Below the pieces are notes generated by a model. It did not search any database and was not told the DNA's origin. It saw only the letters and a program-made list of their open reading frames with translations. Below are positions 23,287-32,015 of a DNA stretch of 64,000 nt, one piece after another. Source of the stretch: SIAQ01 sp964484265 (lineage in GTDB: Bacteria > Planctomycetota > Planctomycetia > Gemmatales > Gemmataceae). Each line of letters starts with the position of its first letter. Position 1 is the stretch's first letter. The stretch lies in assembly GCA_964484265.1 (NCBI GenBank), contig CAZAFH010000016.1, forward strand, positions 1 through 64,000, written 5' to 3'. The translations under genes and the position numbers were made by a program.

Positions 23287-25437
23287 TCAGTTCTTGCCGT
23301 GAAGAATCTTCGCCAGCAGACCAGGGTGATGGAACTTTCGCCGAAAATCGTCGTCTTCGCGGAGGGTTCCGGTTGCCAGCTCGCGGTACGAAATCTCTTT
23401 CCACGCCGCGGGTGGGCCATCGAAGCGGCCGTCCGGCGTGGCGACAAGCCAATGCGGGGAGTCACCAATGGCTTCGTACAGCCGGCACAATTCCTTGCCG
23501 GTCTTGACATCCCAGAGCCGGATCGAGCCAAAGCTGGTGCTTGTCCACAGGTGTTTTCCGTCGCTGGTGAGGGCCACGGCCGTCACGTCATCGCCTTGCC
23601 GAAGGACCATGCGTTCCTGCTTGTCGCCGGCGAATTTGACGAGTTCGCCATGGTGGAACGACTGGATTTCTTTGGCCGACCTGGTGTCCCACAGGTGGGC
23701 GAGACCCGCAAGGTCGCCCGTGACCAGATGCTTGAGGTCGGCACTGAGCTGGAGGCAAGTCACGTTGACCTGGTGCGGATAGGTTCTGATGACTTTGCCA
23801 TCAATCTTGCTCCACATGACGGCTCGTTTGTCGCCGGCGCTGATGACGAAGGCGTTTTTATTGTCGAAGCCCTGGGCCAGGCCATTGATCCCGTTGCTAT
23901 GGCGAAAGCCTTTCATCGCGCCGCCGCTGCTAATGCCCCAGAGCACGGCGCCGCCCTGAAGAGAACCGGTGAGCAGCGAGAAATCATCGTGCAGGGCGAC
24001 GCGTAGGATGGGGTCAAAGCGCTTCCCCTTGAAAGTCTTGATTTGCTTGCCAGTGGCGGCATCCCACAGAATCGCAGTTCCGTATGCCGAACCAGTCAGC
24101 GCCCAGTTCGTCTTGGTTCGAGCCGTGATGTTGGACCCACTCAGGGCGACCGCGCGGACATATCCGTCATCACCTTTCAGGTCGAACAATTTCTTGCCGG
24201 TGATCGCATCCCAGAGGGTGGCGTCGTTGTCGTCGGTCGTGATGGCGAGTTTGCCGTCGCCGCTGAGAGCCGCACTGCTGACGGCGGAGCCGAACGACGG
24301 ATTGTATTTTCGCACGAGCACGTGGCTGCGCTTGGCCTGGGCGAGGTCCCACACGCTTGCGCCCCAGCCGTGGCCGACGAGCAGCGTTCTGTTGTCTTCG
24401 CTGAGAGCAAGGCTGTGAATGGCCGAGTGCGAGCGGAAGACGATGCGAAACGGGTTCGGCGGCGGCGAAGCGTTTGGCCCGGGAAACAATTGCGTCCGCT
24501 TGCCCGTCGTCGCATCCCATAGCACGGCGGGTTTCCGATCGAACGAACTGGATAGCGCGACCTTTCCGTCTCGGCTCAGCGCGAACCGATGGAACGTCTG
24601 TTTGGGATCGTCGCTCTTGTCAAGAGGCACGGCAATCTTGGCGTTTTCGGTGTCCCAGATGCCGGTGACGCCCAGGCCGATCATCAGGGCGCGTTTGCCG
24701 TCGCCGCTGAGGGCGATGTTGCCGGCGCCGGCGGGAAAGTTGTGGAGCACCTTGCCAGTGGTCGTGTCCCAGAAGTTGCGATAATTGACGCCGTTGGCCA
24801 GGGCGAACTTACCGTCGCCGCTGAGGGCGACGCCAAGGATTCGGCTCTTTCTGCCGACACTGGTGAGGGTGCGGATTTTTTTGCCGTCCGCGCCCCAGAG
24901 GGCCGCGGTTTCGTCAAGCGAACCGGTGAGCGCCAACTTGCCGTCGGCACTGAGGGCGACGCCGGTGACTTTGTTCGTGTGGCCTTCGAGGAGGTGCAAC
25001 TGCTTGCCGGTGGCGGCATCCCAAAGGATGGCGGTTTTGTCGTCGGATCCGGTGAGCGCGAGCTTGCCGTCGCCGCTGAGGGCGACGCTTGTGATCTTGT
25101 CTTTGTGTCCGTCGAAGCTGTGCAGCTTGGCGCCGTTGCTGGCGTCCCAGAGGATGACCGATTTGCCGGCGGAAATTGTGAGGGCGAACTTGCCATCGCC
25201 GCTCAGGGCGACGGCAGAGACACTGTTCGCATGCCCCTCGAGCGTTCGCAACCTTCTGCCGCTCGCCGCGTCCCAGAGCGTGGCAGTGCCGTCGATGGAA
25301 CCCGTCAGGACGATCTTGCCATCGCCGCTGATCGCGATGCTGCTGACAACATCGGGAAGTTTGAATTTTTTGGGCTGGGCACTGGCGGCCGGGCCACAGG
25401 CGAGCAACACGCCGACGATAATGGGGAAAATTTTCAC
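23287..25437 (-). CDS. Secreted WD40-repeat protein
   Basis: A 716-residue exported protein, signal peptide at 1-20, then about fourteen WD40-like blades, best seen in the first half as repeated ...VALSGDGKLALTGS...T..LWDA.TGK. units. Two seven-blade propellers are likely. The last 60 residues (GDSPHWLVATPDGRFDGPP...) match the C-terminal tail found on many planctomycete WD40 proteins. Such proteins are scaffolds. A GTG at 25437 is chosen as start because the signal peptide begins there with GAGAG nearby; the frame stays open further upstream without coding character. Confidence 0.82.
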   Translation of the reverse strand: MKIFPIIVGVLLACGPAASAQPKKFKLPDVVSSIAISGDGKIVLTGSIDGTATLWDAASGRRLRTLEGHANSVSAVALSGDGKFALTISAGKSVILWDASNGAKLHSFDGHKDKITSVALSGDGKLALTGSDDKTAILWDAATGKQLHLLEGHTNKVTGVALSADGKLALTGSLDETAALWGADGKKIRTLTSVGRKSRILGVALSGDGKFALANGVNYRNFWDTTTGKVLHNFPAGAGNIALSGDGKRALMIGLGVTGIWDTENAKIAVPLDKSDDPKQTFHRFALSRDGKVALSSSFDRKPAVLWDATTGKRTQLFPGPNASPPPNPFRIVFRSHSAIHSLALSEDNRTLLVGHGWGASVWDLAQAKRSHVLVRKYNPSFGSAVSSAALSGDGKLAITTDDNDATLWDAITGKKLFDLKGDDGYVRAVALSGSNITARTKTNWALTGSAYGTAILWDAATGKQIKTFKGKRFDPILRVALHDDFSLLTGSLQGGAVLWGISSGGAMKGFRHSNGINGLAQGFDNKNAFVISAGDKRAVMWSKIDGKVIRTYPHQVNVTCLQLSADLKHLVTGDLAGLAHLWDTRSAKEIQSFHHGELVKFAGDKQERMVLRQGDDVTAVALTSDGKHLWTSTSFGSIRLWDVKTGKELCRLYEAIGDSPHWLVATPDGRFDGPPAAWKEISYRELATGTLREDDDFRRKFHHPGLLAKILHGKN

Positions 25438-25572
25438 GGGAAGACTCTCATGGCATTTGAGAACTAGTACCTCAATCGCAGGGCAATTATATCGGCGGAC
25501 GCAACCTAAACACTCACGATTCGGGTCACCAGACGAAAGTCCGCCAACAAACCCTTGCCTTTGCACTAAATA

Positions 25573-25586
25573 GGATATATATATCC
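25573..25586. promoter_or_regulatory. 14-bp AT-rich palindrome GGATATATATATCC
   Basis: A perfect palindrome 43 bp upstream of the haem protein gene at 25629, in an AT-rich stretch between divergent genes. It could be an operator or include a -10 region (TATATA), but no matching -35 box is clear. Confidence 0.35.
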
Positions 25587-25628
25587 AATTAAGCCCAACT
25601 TACATTTTTCCACACAACGGGAGGTATC

Positions 25629-26147
25629 ATGAAACGGCACATTCGATTCCTGTCACTTGGTCTTATCGCTCTTGGATTGCTGGCGTTTCGCGGCGTCGCG
25701 CCGGCGGAAGGCAAGAAAGGGCCCGACAAGGCCGCCCTTGAACGCACGCGCGATCAGGTCAAAATGCTCGACGATCTCTACAAGACCGCCGTCGTCAGCA
25801 TCACCAACAACTACATCGAAGGGCAAGCCAGTGTCCCGGCGGCCATGATCGCGCAGGATGTCTTTGCCGCCATGCAGAAAAAGGGCTACCACACAGCCCG
25901 CCTCATCGATGCGACGGGCAAGCCAAAGAACAAAATGAATGTCGCCAAGACCGCCTTCGAGAAAAAAGCCGTCGAAGAAATGAAGGCGGGCAAGGGCTAC
26001 TACGAAGAAGTCGCCGAGGTGAATGGCAAACCCGTGCTGCGCGTCGCGACGATCGTTCCCGTGGTGCTAAAACAGTGTGCCGCCTGCCACGGGAAAAAGG
26101 AAGGCGCATTGCTCGGCGCGATCGTTTACGAACTGCCCGTGAAGTGA
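25629..26147 (+). CDS. DUF3365 (Tll0287-like) single-haem cytochrome
   Basis: A 172-residue exported protein with a signal peptide (1-24) and a DUF3365 domain of the Tll0287-like haem sensor fold. Its one haem c motif is KQCAACHGKK near the C-terminus (about 150-155), after ARLIDATGKPKN and a KGYYEEVAEVNGKPVLRVATIVPV stretch in two strands. Members bind haem c and are thought to sense redox state or gas ligands in the periplasm. Strong RBS (GGGAGG) before the ATG. It stands alone, divergent from the WD40 gene. Confidence 0.85.
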   Translation: MKRHIRFLSLGLIALGLLAFRGVAPAEGKKGPDKAALERTRDQVKMLDDLYKTAVVSITNNYIEGQASVPAAMIAQDVFAAMQKKGYHTARLIDATGKPKNKMNVAKTAFEKKAVEEMKAGKGYYEEVAEVNGKPVLRVATIVPVVLKQCAACHGKKEGALLGAIVYELPVK

Positions 26148-26230
26148 AGCTTTCTCGCCGTTGGATCGCAACTGGCGAGTGGGGGGGCGTAAGCCCCCTG
26201 ATTCTGCGTTTCTTGAAGTTGAAAAGCTAT

Positions 26231-26355
26231 ACTACGCGCCGCCGGGTTTGACACATTGTCCGAGCCGCGCACGCAGCGCAGCGGAGTAAGCGGTTTGGCT
26301 GGCAGGCGCTTACTCCGCTTCGCTGCGTGCGCGGCTCGGAAGCGTCAATTTCACC
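26231..26355. repeat. Long-hairpin repeat (CGCACGCAGCGCAGCGGAGT family), copy 1
   Basis: The left flank GCCGGGTTTGACACATTGTC is followed by 32-bp arms (26261-26292 and 26307-26338, one mismatch) around a 14-nt loop GTTTGGCTGGCAGG, then GAAGCGTCAATTT. Copy 2 (53321-53445) has the same flanks in the same direction, but its loop is CCTGGCAGCCAAAC, the reverse complement of this loop with one mismatch. A shortened third copy is nested at 34818-34905. Confidence 0.85.
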
Positions 26356-26407
26356 CGCGTGACGAATAACAGAACCAGGGGACTTACGTCCCCCCCGCTC
26401 GCCGATC

Positions 26408-28045
26408 TCACCCACCCGCTTTTCGCAGCACCGTCGGCAGCGCGATCAGGCCTCCGATGACCACCAGCAGAACGACGAAGACGATGTGGCTCATCTCCGC
26501 GACCACCAGTCCCCGGCGTAGGTAGCTGCCGGTCAGTTCCGTGAGCACATTTTCCCCGCCTTCGCCGAAGCGGATCAATTTAAGCGTGACGTTACGCTGT
26601 TTGCCGTCGGCGCGTTGGTTGAGGCTGGCGAAGACGATTTCGTGCGATTCGCGTTGGATGTTCTGCGTCACCTGTTCGAAGATGAGTTGAAGATCCTTGA
26701 CATTTTTTGCAGGGTAATATTTTCCGCCGGTCTCGCGCGCGATGCGTTTGAGCGCGATTTCGTCGATGCCGTCGTCGTGCAGCTGGATCGAGAGATTCTC
26801 GAAGATCTCGATCAGCGAGGCTTTGTTTTTGGCGTGATAGTACTTGCCTCCCGTCTGGTCGGCCATGTACTTCATGGTACGGTCGTCGAGTTCATTGGGT
26901 CGGCCGAAGCCGAGCATGTGCAGCGGGATTTTCGTTTCCTTGGCGCGAGTGATGACTTCGTCCACCCTGCGCCGGCTGGAGTTGTCGATGCCATCGGTCA
27001 TGGCGACGACGGATCGCTTGCCTTTCCCGCCGTCGGCTTCGAGCAGGCAGATGGCGTCGTAAGTCGCGTCGAGCAATGCCGTCTCGCCGACGGGCCGCAG
27101 AGCCTTGATGTTCGCCTTGATCTCCCAGCCACGCGTCTTGTTCAAGAACGGTTCCGGCACGCCGACGTGCGTGCTAAACGGGATGATGCTGGCCCTGCCA
27201 ACGCTCGACATGGAATCGACGAAGCGTTCGCCGGCGAGGTGCAGCGCTTCGATTTTGGAGGTAATGTCCACGTCGTCGGCGGGCGGCTTCATGCTGCCGC
27301 TATGATCGAGCACGAGCACGGAATTGACCTGTTCGAGTTTTCCGGGTTCGCCGATGCCGATCGTGTAGACGCGAACGCGTTCCAGTTTCGCTTCTTCGAT
27401 GACTTCCTCGATCCGCTTCTTGCTGTTGAGGTCGATGCCATCGGTGACAATGACGAGCGCACGCTCGCGGCCGCGCTGCGCTCCCTGGAGCATTTTGACG
27501 CCAACGGAGGCCGCGTCGAGGTAGCCCGTGCCGCCGCGCGGCTGGACCGACTGGATTTTCGCAAGCAACGGCTCGCGGTCGAAGATCGGGGCGAGCGTGT
27601 CGCGAATTTCGTGATCGAACAGGATCAACCCGCAGTCGGCCTGCTTTGGTAGTTTGCGAAGAAACACGCCGGCGGCGGCCCTCGCTTGCTCCATTCGCCC
27701 ATGCTCCTTCATGCTGCCCGACGTGTCGAGCGCGAGCATCACCGTCAAATCCTCGGAGGCGACCGGCCTGGGCACGCCGACTTCTTTAACGCGATGGCCG
27801 TCTTCTTCGATGACGATCTTGTAGTCGTCGCCGAGATTGTCGACCTTGTCGCCATCGAGCGTGATGCCGAACCGCACTTTGATGTAGATGCCCTCTTTGC
27901 CGTCGGGCGAGCGGTCGGACTGCGAGACATCCTTGTCGCGGTCGAAGTCGAGTTGATACGGCTGCTTTCCCGCGGGCGGCTGTGCCGTCGTGGAGAGCAC
28001 GCAGAGAGCAAGGACACATCCCGCGATCGCTACTGACGAACGCAT
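26408..28045 (-). CDS. Membrane-anchored protein with two von Willebrand A domains
   Basis: A 545-residue protein with a signal peptide (1-21), two VWA domains and one C-terminal transmembrane helix (about 515-540). VWA 1 has a complete MIDAS (ALDTSGSMKEHG at about 105, plus TDGIDLNSKKR); VWA 2 has LDHSGSMKPP at about 246 and TDGIDNSSRRR. Between and after them are Ig-like strands. The domains bind divalent metal and partner proteins; surface VWA proteins of this kind are numerous in planctomycetes. Membrane anchoring at the C-terminus puts the domains outside the cytoplasm. Confidence 0.88.
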   Translation of the reverse strand: MRSSVAIAGCVLALCVLSTTAQPPAGKQPYQLDFDRDKDVSQSDRSPDGKEGIYIKVRFGITLDGDKVDNLGDDYKIVIEEDGHRVKEVGVPRPVASEDLTVMLALDTSGSMKEHGRMEQARAAAGVFLRKLPKQADCGLILFDHEIRDTLAPIFDREPLLAKIQSVQPRGGTGYLDAASVGVKMLQGAQRGRERALVIVTDGIDLNSKKRIEEVIEEAKLERVRVYTIGIGEPGKLEQVNSVLVLDHSGSMKPPADDVDITSKIEALHLAGERFVDSMSSVGRASIIPFSTHVGVPEPFLNKTRGWEIKANIKALRPVGETALLDATYDAICLLEADGGKGKRSVVAMTDGIDNSSRRRVDEVITRAKETKIPLHMLGFGRPNELDDRTMKYMADQTGGKYYHAKNKASLIEIFENLSIQLHDDGIDEIALKRIARETGGKYYPAKNVKDLQLIFEQVTQNIQRESHEIVFASLNQRADGKQRNVTLKLIRFGEGGENVLTELTGSYLRRGLVVAEMSHIVFVVLLVVIGGLIALPTVLRKAGG

Positions 28046-28394
28046 GGCAATTCTCCCGTCAGCTTTCAGCTTTCAGCCGTCAGTTTCCAGCCATACAAGA
28101 CCCGCGACCCGGCGGGCCGCGCCGCGTAAGCGGCAGGTTGAAGTAACGAATGCTGATAGGTATTGTACCGGATTTTCGGATCGCACCACTACAGAAATCG
28201 CGACCGAATTTGGTCGCGCCGACCATGGCGCGTCGGTTTCGAGGAATCCGCTCCGAAGCCAGCGATTCAACAGGTGAACGCAACTGGTGCTCGCGTATTG
28301 TGTTACCGGATCGTTGCTCGCGGCTATGCGTATCGGCATGCGCGTTGCGTTGAGAGATCTATTACCTTCGCCCGGAACCTTTCAGGAGATTGTC
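28046..28394. other. Divergent gap before the ferredoxin gene
   Basis: No gene is visible. Near the left end there is a direct repeat of CAGCTTT (TCAGCTTTCAGCTTTCAGCC at 28060-28079), a frequent intergenic motif. A possible promoter for the ferredoxin gene is TTGAAG (28138-28143), a 17-bp spacer and TATTGT (28161-28166); both boxes are imperfect, and the leader would be over 220 nt. Confidence 0.3.
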
Positions 28395-28706
28395 ATGGCG
28401 TATGTCGTTTGCGAACCGTGTCGGGATTGCAAGTACACCGATTGCGTGGTGGTTTGTCCCATGGAGTGTTTCTATGAGGATGGCCGAATGCTCTACATCG
28501 ATCCGATTGATTGCATTGATTGCGATGGATGCAAACAGGAATGCCCGGTCGATGCGATCTACCCGGACGTGGAAGTGCCTGCCGTTTGGTCGGCGTATAT
28601 CGAGCTGAACGCGGAACGATCCGCGGCAATTCGATCGAGCGGGCAGCCATCTCTGAAGGAGAAACAAGACGCCCTCGAGGCCGCCGGTTGCCCGCGGAGA
28701 AAGTAG
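28395..28706 (+). CDS. fdxA: FdxA-type seven-iron ferredoxin
   Basis: A 103-residue ferredoxin of the 7Fe type. Cysteines for the 3Fe-4S cluster are at 9, 17 and 21 (CEPCRDCKYTDCVVVCPMEC), and the 4Fe-4S set is CIDCDGCKQECP at 40-51. The C-terminal extension rich in Pro and charged residues matches FdxA proteins. Cys6 and Cys12 add extra ligands around the first site. It carries low-potential electrons in the cytoplasm. AGGAG precedes the ATG; the ATG 36 codons upstream is rejected. Confidence 0.92.
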   Translation: MAYVVCEPCRDCKYTDCVVVCPMECFYEDGRMLYIDPIDCIDCDGCKQECPVDAIYPDVEVPAVWSAYIELNAERSAAIRSSGQPSLKEKQDALEAAGCPRRK

Positions 28707-28718
28707 CCGTTACGTGCG

Positions 28719-29849
28719 CTAAGCGTTGGGGGGCGCCGGCGGCGGGACTGGCGGTAATGGAATCTCGCTTTGCGGTGGAGGGTCTTCCGAACTCATCAAA
28801 TTGGCCCAGGGCCGCCATTCGGGAACGTGGTAGAGGATTGCCTTTAGGCCAGCCATGATGGGCATCGCCAGGAACAGACCGGTCATGCCCCAGACGAGGT
28901 CCCAGAATAAACACGCGATCATGACGGTTGTCGCGTTCAGGTCCATGCTTCGTCCCATGACGAGCGGCACGACGATATGCCCCTCGAAGAGTATCACCAC
29001 GACATACAAAATCGTCAGCACCACCGCCGCGGCTGGATCGACGAAGATGAACGCATCCAAAAACGGCGGAAGAACTGCGAGTAACGGACCGAGGTAGGGA
29101 ATGTAATTGAGCACCGCGAGCAAGATCGCCCAGGTCCAGGCCTGGGTCAGGCCAAACATGTGGTAGATTACACCCATGACGATCGCCAAACCGAGATTCA
29201 CGATCGTGCGCCAAACGAGGTAATTCTGCACCTGTTTGGCCATCTCAAGCAAGACGGACGTCGCCTTGCCCTGAATATCCTGGGCGGGCCCAAATATCTC
29301 GACGAAGCGTCTCGCCAGCATTTTGCCCTCTAGCAAAACGAAAAAAGTGATGACGAGCACCACCATCATCTGCCACGACCAGTTGGCGGTGTATTTGGCG
29401 CTCTCGCGCAAAATATACGGAGCGGCATCGATGAGGTAGCGCAGCACGCCGATGCGCTGAATGTTCTCGGGATTCTTTGGAAACAGATCGGGATCCAGTT
29501 CAATAGGAGACACTTTCTCGAGTTTTTCCCTGAACCGGTTGAAGACCTCTCGGATTTGTTTCTCGTCATTGAGGCGAGCAACCAACACCGTTACGGAAGC
29601 GGAGAAATAGGTGATAAGCAGCAAGTTCGTGAGCACGAGCGTGGCGACGACCGTCATGCACGCGAAACCCCAGCGCATCTTGAACGTTTCGTGCAGCCAG
29701 GTCGCCGCCGGCCCAAGAACCGTGGCGAGCAATAGGGCGACGAACAACGGCACGAACACCGTTTCGCCCAGGCGAAGCGCCACCACTCCCGCGAGCAAGA
29801 GCAGAATATTCAACCCGACGCGAGTGGCCGTATTCAGCGGTATCATCAA
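28719..29849 (-). CDS. AI-2E family transporter (PerM/YdiK-like)
   Basis: A 376-residue inner-membrane protein with about eight transmembrane segments and a central soluble loop (about 85-150), the AI-2E transporter layout. Conserved pieces are the C-terminal LNYIPYLGPLLAVLPP and the hydrophobic run before EGHIVVPLVMGRSMDLN, with a Pro-rich cytoplasmic tail. Family members export quorum signals or act as ion/H+ exchangers; the substrate here is unknown. It converges on the ferredoxin gene with a 12-bp gap. Confidence 0.9.
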   Translation of the reverse strand: MMIPLNTATRVGLNILLLLAGVVALRLGETVFVPLFVALLLATVLGPAATWLHETFKMRWGFACMTVVATLVLTNLLLITYFSASVTVLVARLNDEKQIREVFNRFREKLEKVSPIELDPDLFPKNPENIQRIGVLRYLIDAAPYILRESAKYTANWSWQMMVVLVITFFVLLEGKMLARRFVEIFGPAQDIQGKATSVLLEMAKQVQNYLVWRTIVNLGLAIVMGVIYHMFGLTQAWTWAILLAVLNYIPYLGPLLAVLPPFLDAFIFVDPAAAVVLTILYVVVILFEGHIVVPLVMGRSMDLNATTVMIACLFWDLVWGMTGLFLAMPIMAGLKAILYHVPEWRPWANLMSSEDPPPQSEIPLPPVPPPAPPNA

Positions 29850-29966
29850 TCTCTCCGCGCCCCGCGGGTGGGGACGTTAATCGCCTGATTTTGAATCGTG
29901 ACTTTGCCACTGGCTCTATCGAAGAATCAGGAGATCCCTCCCCGCGACTCGCGAAGCGCGTGCAAT

Positions 29967-30830
29967 TTATCCGTGCTGTAGTATGGCCGCTCGCAGCGTG
30001 TTCTGCAACAGCATTGTGATCGTCATCGGCCCGATTCCACCCGGAACCGGGGTGATCGCGGACGCAATTTCCTTAACAGCGTCAAAGTCTACGTCGCCGA
30101 CCAACTTTCCCTCGGCGGTGCGGTTGATGCCAACATCCACGACGACCGCGCCTGGTTTGATCATATCACGTTTAAGGAACCGCTCCTTGCCGATGGCGAC
30201 AACGACGATATCCGCCTGCCGGGTCAACGCCCCGATGTCGCGCGATCGGCTATGGCACACGGTGACCGTCGCGTTGGCGCCGTCGGCTTTTTGCATCAGC
30301 ATCATCGCCAGCGGTTTGCCGACGATATTGCTTCGCCCGACGATGACCACGTGCTGCCCATCGATGGCGATGCCGTTGCGCACGAGAATCTGCTGCACGC
30401 CGTACGGGGTGCATGGCAGATAGCGAGGCTGGCCCGAGGTGAGCAAGCCCAGGCTCACGGGGCTAAAGCCATCGACATCCTTGAGCGGAGCAACAGCATC
30501 GATCACCGCGCTTTCGTCGATCTGCCTGGGCAGAGGCAGCTGAACGAGGATGCCGCTCACCTGGATTTCGGTGTTCAGCTGCGCGATGAGGTGGAGGAGA
30601 GATTCTTGTGTTGTATCGGCTGGCAGGGCGTGCAGCCAGCTTTGCATGCCGACGTTCTCGCACGCCTTGCGTTTGTTGCGCACATAAACTTGGCTCGCGG
30701 GATCGTCGCCGACGAGCACGGCCGCGAGACCTGGTGCGAAGCCGTGTTTTTTCACGAAGTCAGCGACGCCCGTGCCGATCTCGGCCTGCATCGTCTGCGC
30801 CAGTTGTTTGCCATCGAGGATGAGGGTCAT
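29967..30830 (-). CDS. folD: Bifunctional methylenetetrahydrofolate dehydrogenase/cyclohydrolase FolD
   Basis: A 287-residue FolD of standard length. Hallmarks: MTLILDGKQLAQ, the active-site Lys in YVRNKRKACE, the catalytic GILVQLPLP, the NADP-binding VGRSNIVGKP and the C-terminal TPVPGGIGPMT. It interconverts methylene-, methenyl- and formyl-tetrahydrofolate in one-carbon metabolism. The start at 30830 matches the family; a frame extending 36 codons further would read through the 56-bp palindrome at 30887-30942 and is not used. It lies directly downstream of the sirtuin gene. Confidence 0.95.
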   Translation of the reverse strand: MTLILDGKQLAQTMQAEIGTGVADFVKKHGFAPGLAAVLVGDDPASQVYVRNKRKACENVGMQSWLHALPADTTQESLLHLIAQLNTEIQVSGILVQLPLPRQIDESAVIDAVAPLKDVDGFSPVSLGLLTSGQPRYLPCTPYGVQQILVRNGIAIDGQHVVIVGRSNIVGKPLAMMLMQKADGANATVTVCHSRSRDIGALTRQADIVVVAIGKERFLKRDMIKPGAVVVDVGINRTAEGKLVGDVDFDAVKEIASAITPVPGGIGPMTITMLLQNTLRAAILQHG

Positions 30831-30886
30831 AGGAGGTTCCGAGTCCCTGGTTCGGTGTCGAAAAACAACTTCCCGATTTGTGTTTT

Positions 30887-30942
30887 CCGCTTGCGGCTTA
30901 GCGCTCCACATGGCGCCATGTGGAGCGCTAAGCCGCAAGCGG
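30887..30942. repeat. 56-bp palindrome family, copy 1 (perfect)
   Basis: A perfect 56-bp palindrome: half-site CCGCTTGCGGCTTAGCGCTC plus CACATGGC and its complement. It lies 6 bp after the stop of the sirtuin gene (minus strand). The family has five copies: this one, 34186-34240 (decayed), 35982-36037, 58694-58749 and 60223-60278, and all four intact ones are exactly 56 bp long. Long perfect palindromes like this form cruciforms or RNA hairpins and may stop transcription or protect 3' ends. Confidence 0.9.
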
Positions 30943-30948
30943 CGCGAA

Positions 30949-31695
30949 TTACAGCCGTTTTATCAGTTCGGGCAAGATGCTCCCAGAGGGGCCGAGCAGG
31001 GTGACGGACGTGCGCGAACTGGCGGCAGAGGGTTGGATATTCACTTCGATCACGTCGGCGCCTTGCATTCGCGCGACTTCGATCAATCCCGCGGCGGGGT
31101 AGACGACCGCGCTCGTGCCGACGATGAGAAAGCAATCGCATACTTCGACGGCTCGGCAGGCGCGGTTCCAGATGAGATCGGGCAGCTCTTCCTCGAACCA
31201 GACGACATCGGGCCGAAGCATCTTTCCACACGCGCCGCAGTGCGGCAGGTCCGGCAGCGGTTCGACGGCGCGATCCGTCACGATGCCGCAACCGACGCAG
31301 CGCACCCGGCGAAGCGAGCCGTGAATTTCGAGGACATTTCGGCTGCCCGCGGCCTGGTGCAGGCCATCGACATTCTGCGTGACGAGCGTGAAGCCGGCGC
31401 CGAGGCGAGCTTCGATTTCCACCAGTGCGACGTGGCCGGGGTTCGGCGATACGGATGCGAGGTTGGCGCGGCGTAGGTTGTAGAATCGCCAAACCAGCGA
31501 GGGATCGCGCGCAAAAGCACGCGGCGTGGCGACATCCTCGACGCGGTGCCCTTCCCAAAGCCCGCCGGCGCCGCGAAACGTCGCCAGCCCGCTCTCGGCC
31601 GACACGCCCGCGCCGGTCAATACGGCGACCTTTTCCGCGGGCCGCAACAATCGAGCGGCATGTTCGAGTTGGTGCTGAAGCGAATCTGTGTCCAT
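30949..31695 (-). CDS. cobB: NAD-dependent protein deacylase, sirtuin (Sir2/CobB)
   Basis: A 248-residue sirtuin. The NAD pocket is visible as LTGAGVSAESGLATFRG and TQNVDGLHQAAGS, the catalytic His in LEIHGSLRR, and a zinc site with CVGC and CGAC. The helix following the NAD loop has WRFYNLRRANL, that is Tyr and Arg spaced as in E. coli CobB and SIRT5, which bind succinyl/malonyl-lysine, so desuccinylase activity is likely (class III). It removes acyl groups from lysine using NAD. The start is the ATG at 31695, with no strong Shine-Dalgarno. Confidence 0.92.
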   Translation of the reverse strand: MDTDSLQHQLEHAARLLRPAEKVAVLTGAGVSAESGLATFRGAGGLWEGHRVEDVATPRAFARDPSLVWRFYNLRRANLASVSPNPGHVALVEIEARLGAGFTLVTQNVDGLHQAAGSRNVLEIHGSLRRVRCVGCGIVTDRAVEPLPDLPHCGACGKMLRPDVVWFEEELPDLIWNRACRAVEVCDCFLIVGTSAVVYPAAGLIEVARMQGADVIEVNIQPSAASSRTSVTLLGPSGSILPELIKRL

Positions 31696-31727
31696 GAAAG
31701 AATAATATTAAGGGCAAGCCCAGAGGT

Positions 31728-31967
31728 GGGCTGATCAAAACCAATCGATGCGTTCATCCGAAAAGTGTTGCGCATTTTCTCCCCCTCCGGGAGAGGGGGC
31801 GGGGGTGAGGGCAACCTGACGCACGGGCAAGTGATTTTTCGCTTGCAAAAGGCCGAGTAGCCCTCACCCCAACCCTCTCCCGGAGGGAGAGGGAGCACTT
31901 CTCTCAACGATTTCGGACGTTGGATACTGTCTCGTCAGTGCGAGTTTTCAATAGTTTTCACCAGCCC
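31728..31967. repeat. MITE-like element with terminal inverted repeats, copy 1
   Basis: The ends are inverted: GGGCTGATCAAAA at the left and TTTTCACCAGCCC at the right, and the 240-bp interior holds a large imperfect inverted repeat built from CTCACCCCAACCCTCTCCCGG-type units. Copy 2 (44343-44601, 259 bp) has ends GGGCTGATGAAA and TTTTCATCAGCCC. No transposase is encoded, so it could be a non-autonomous element mobilised in trans. Confidence 0.6.
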
Positions 31968-32015
31968 AGCCCAGGGGTGAAGGTACTCACGAACCCCTGA
32001 GATTCGGAGTGCGAA

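Noticed and set aside
26227..26415. Minus-strand frame reading SEPRTQRSGVSACQPN
   Set aside because: It is a translation of the long-hairpin repeat, with the same peptide appearing at 53314-53574; no ribosome site and not a gene.
30887..30942. Loop inversion in the 56-bp palindrome family
   Set aside because: Its arms are symmetric and flanks not shared, so the opposite loop at 58694 is simply the element lying in the other direction; not counted as true inversion.
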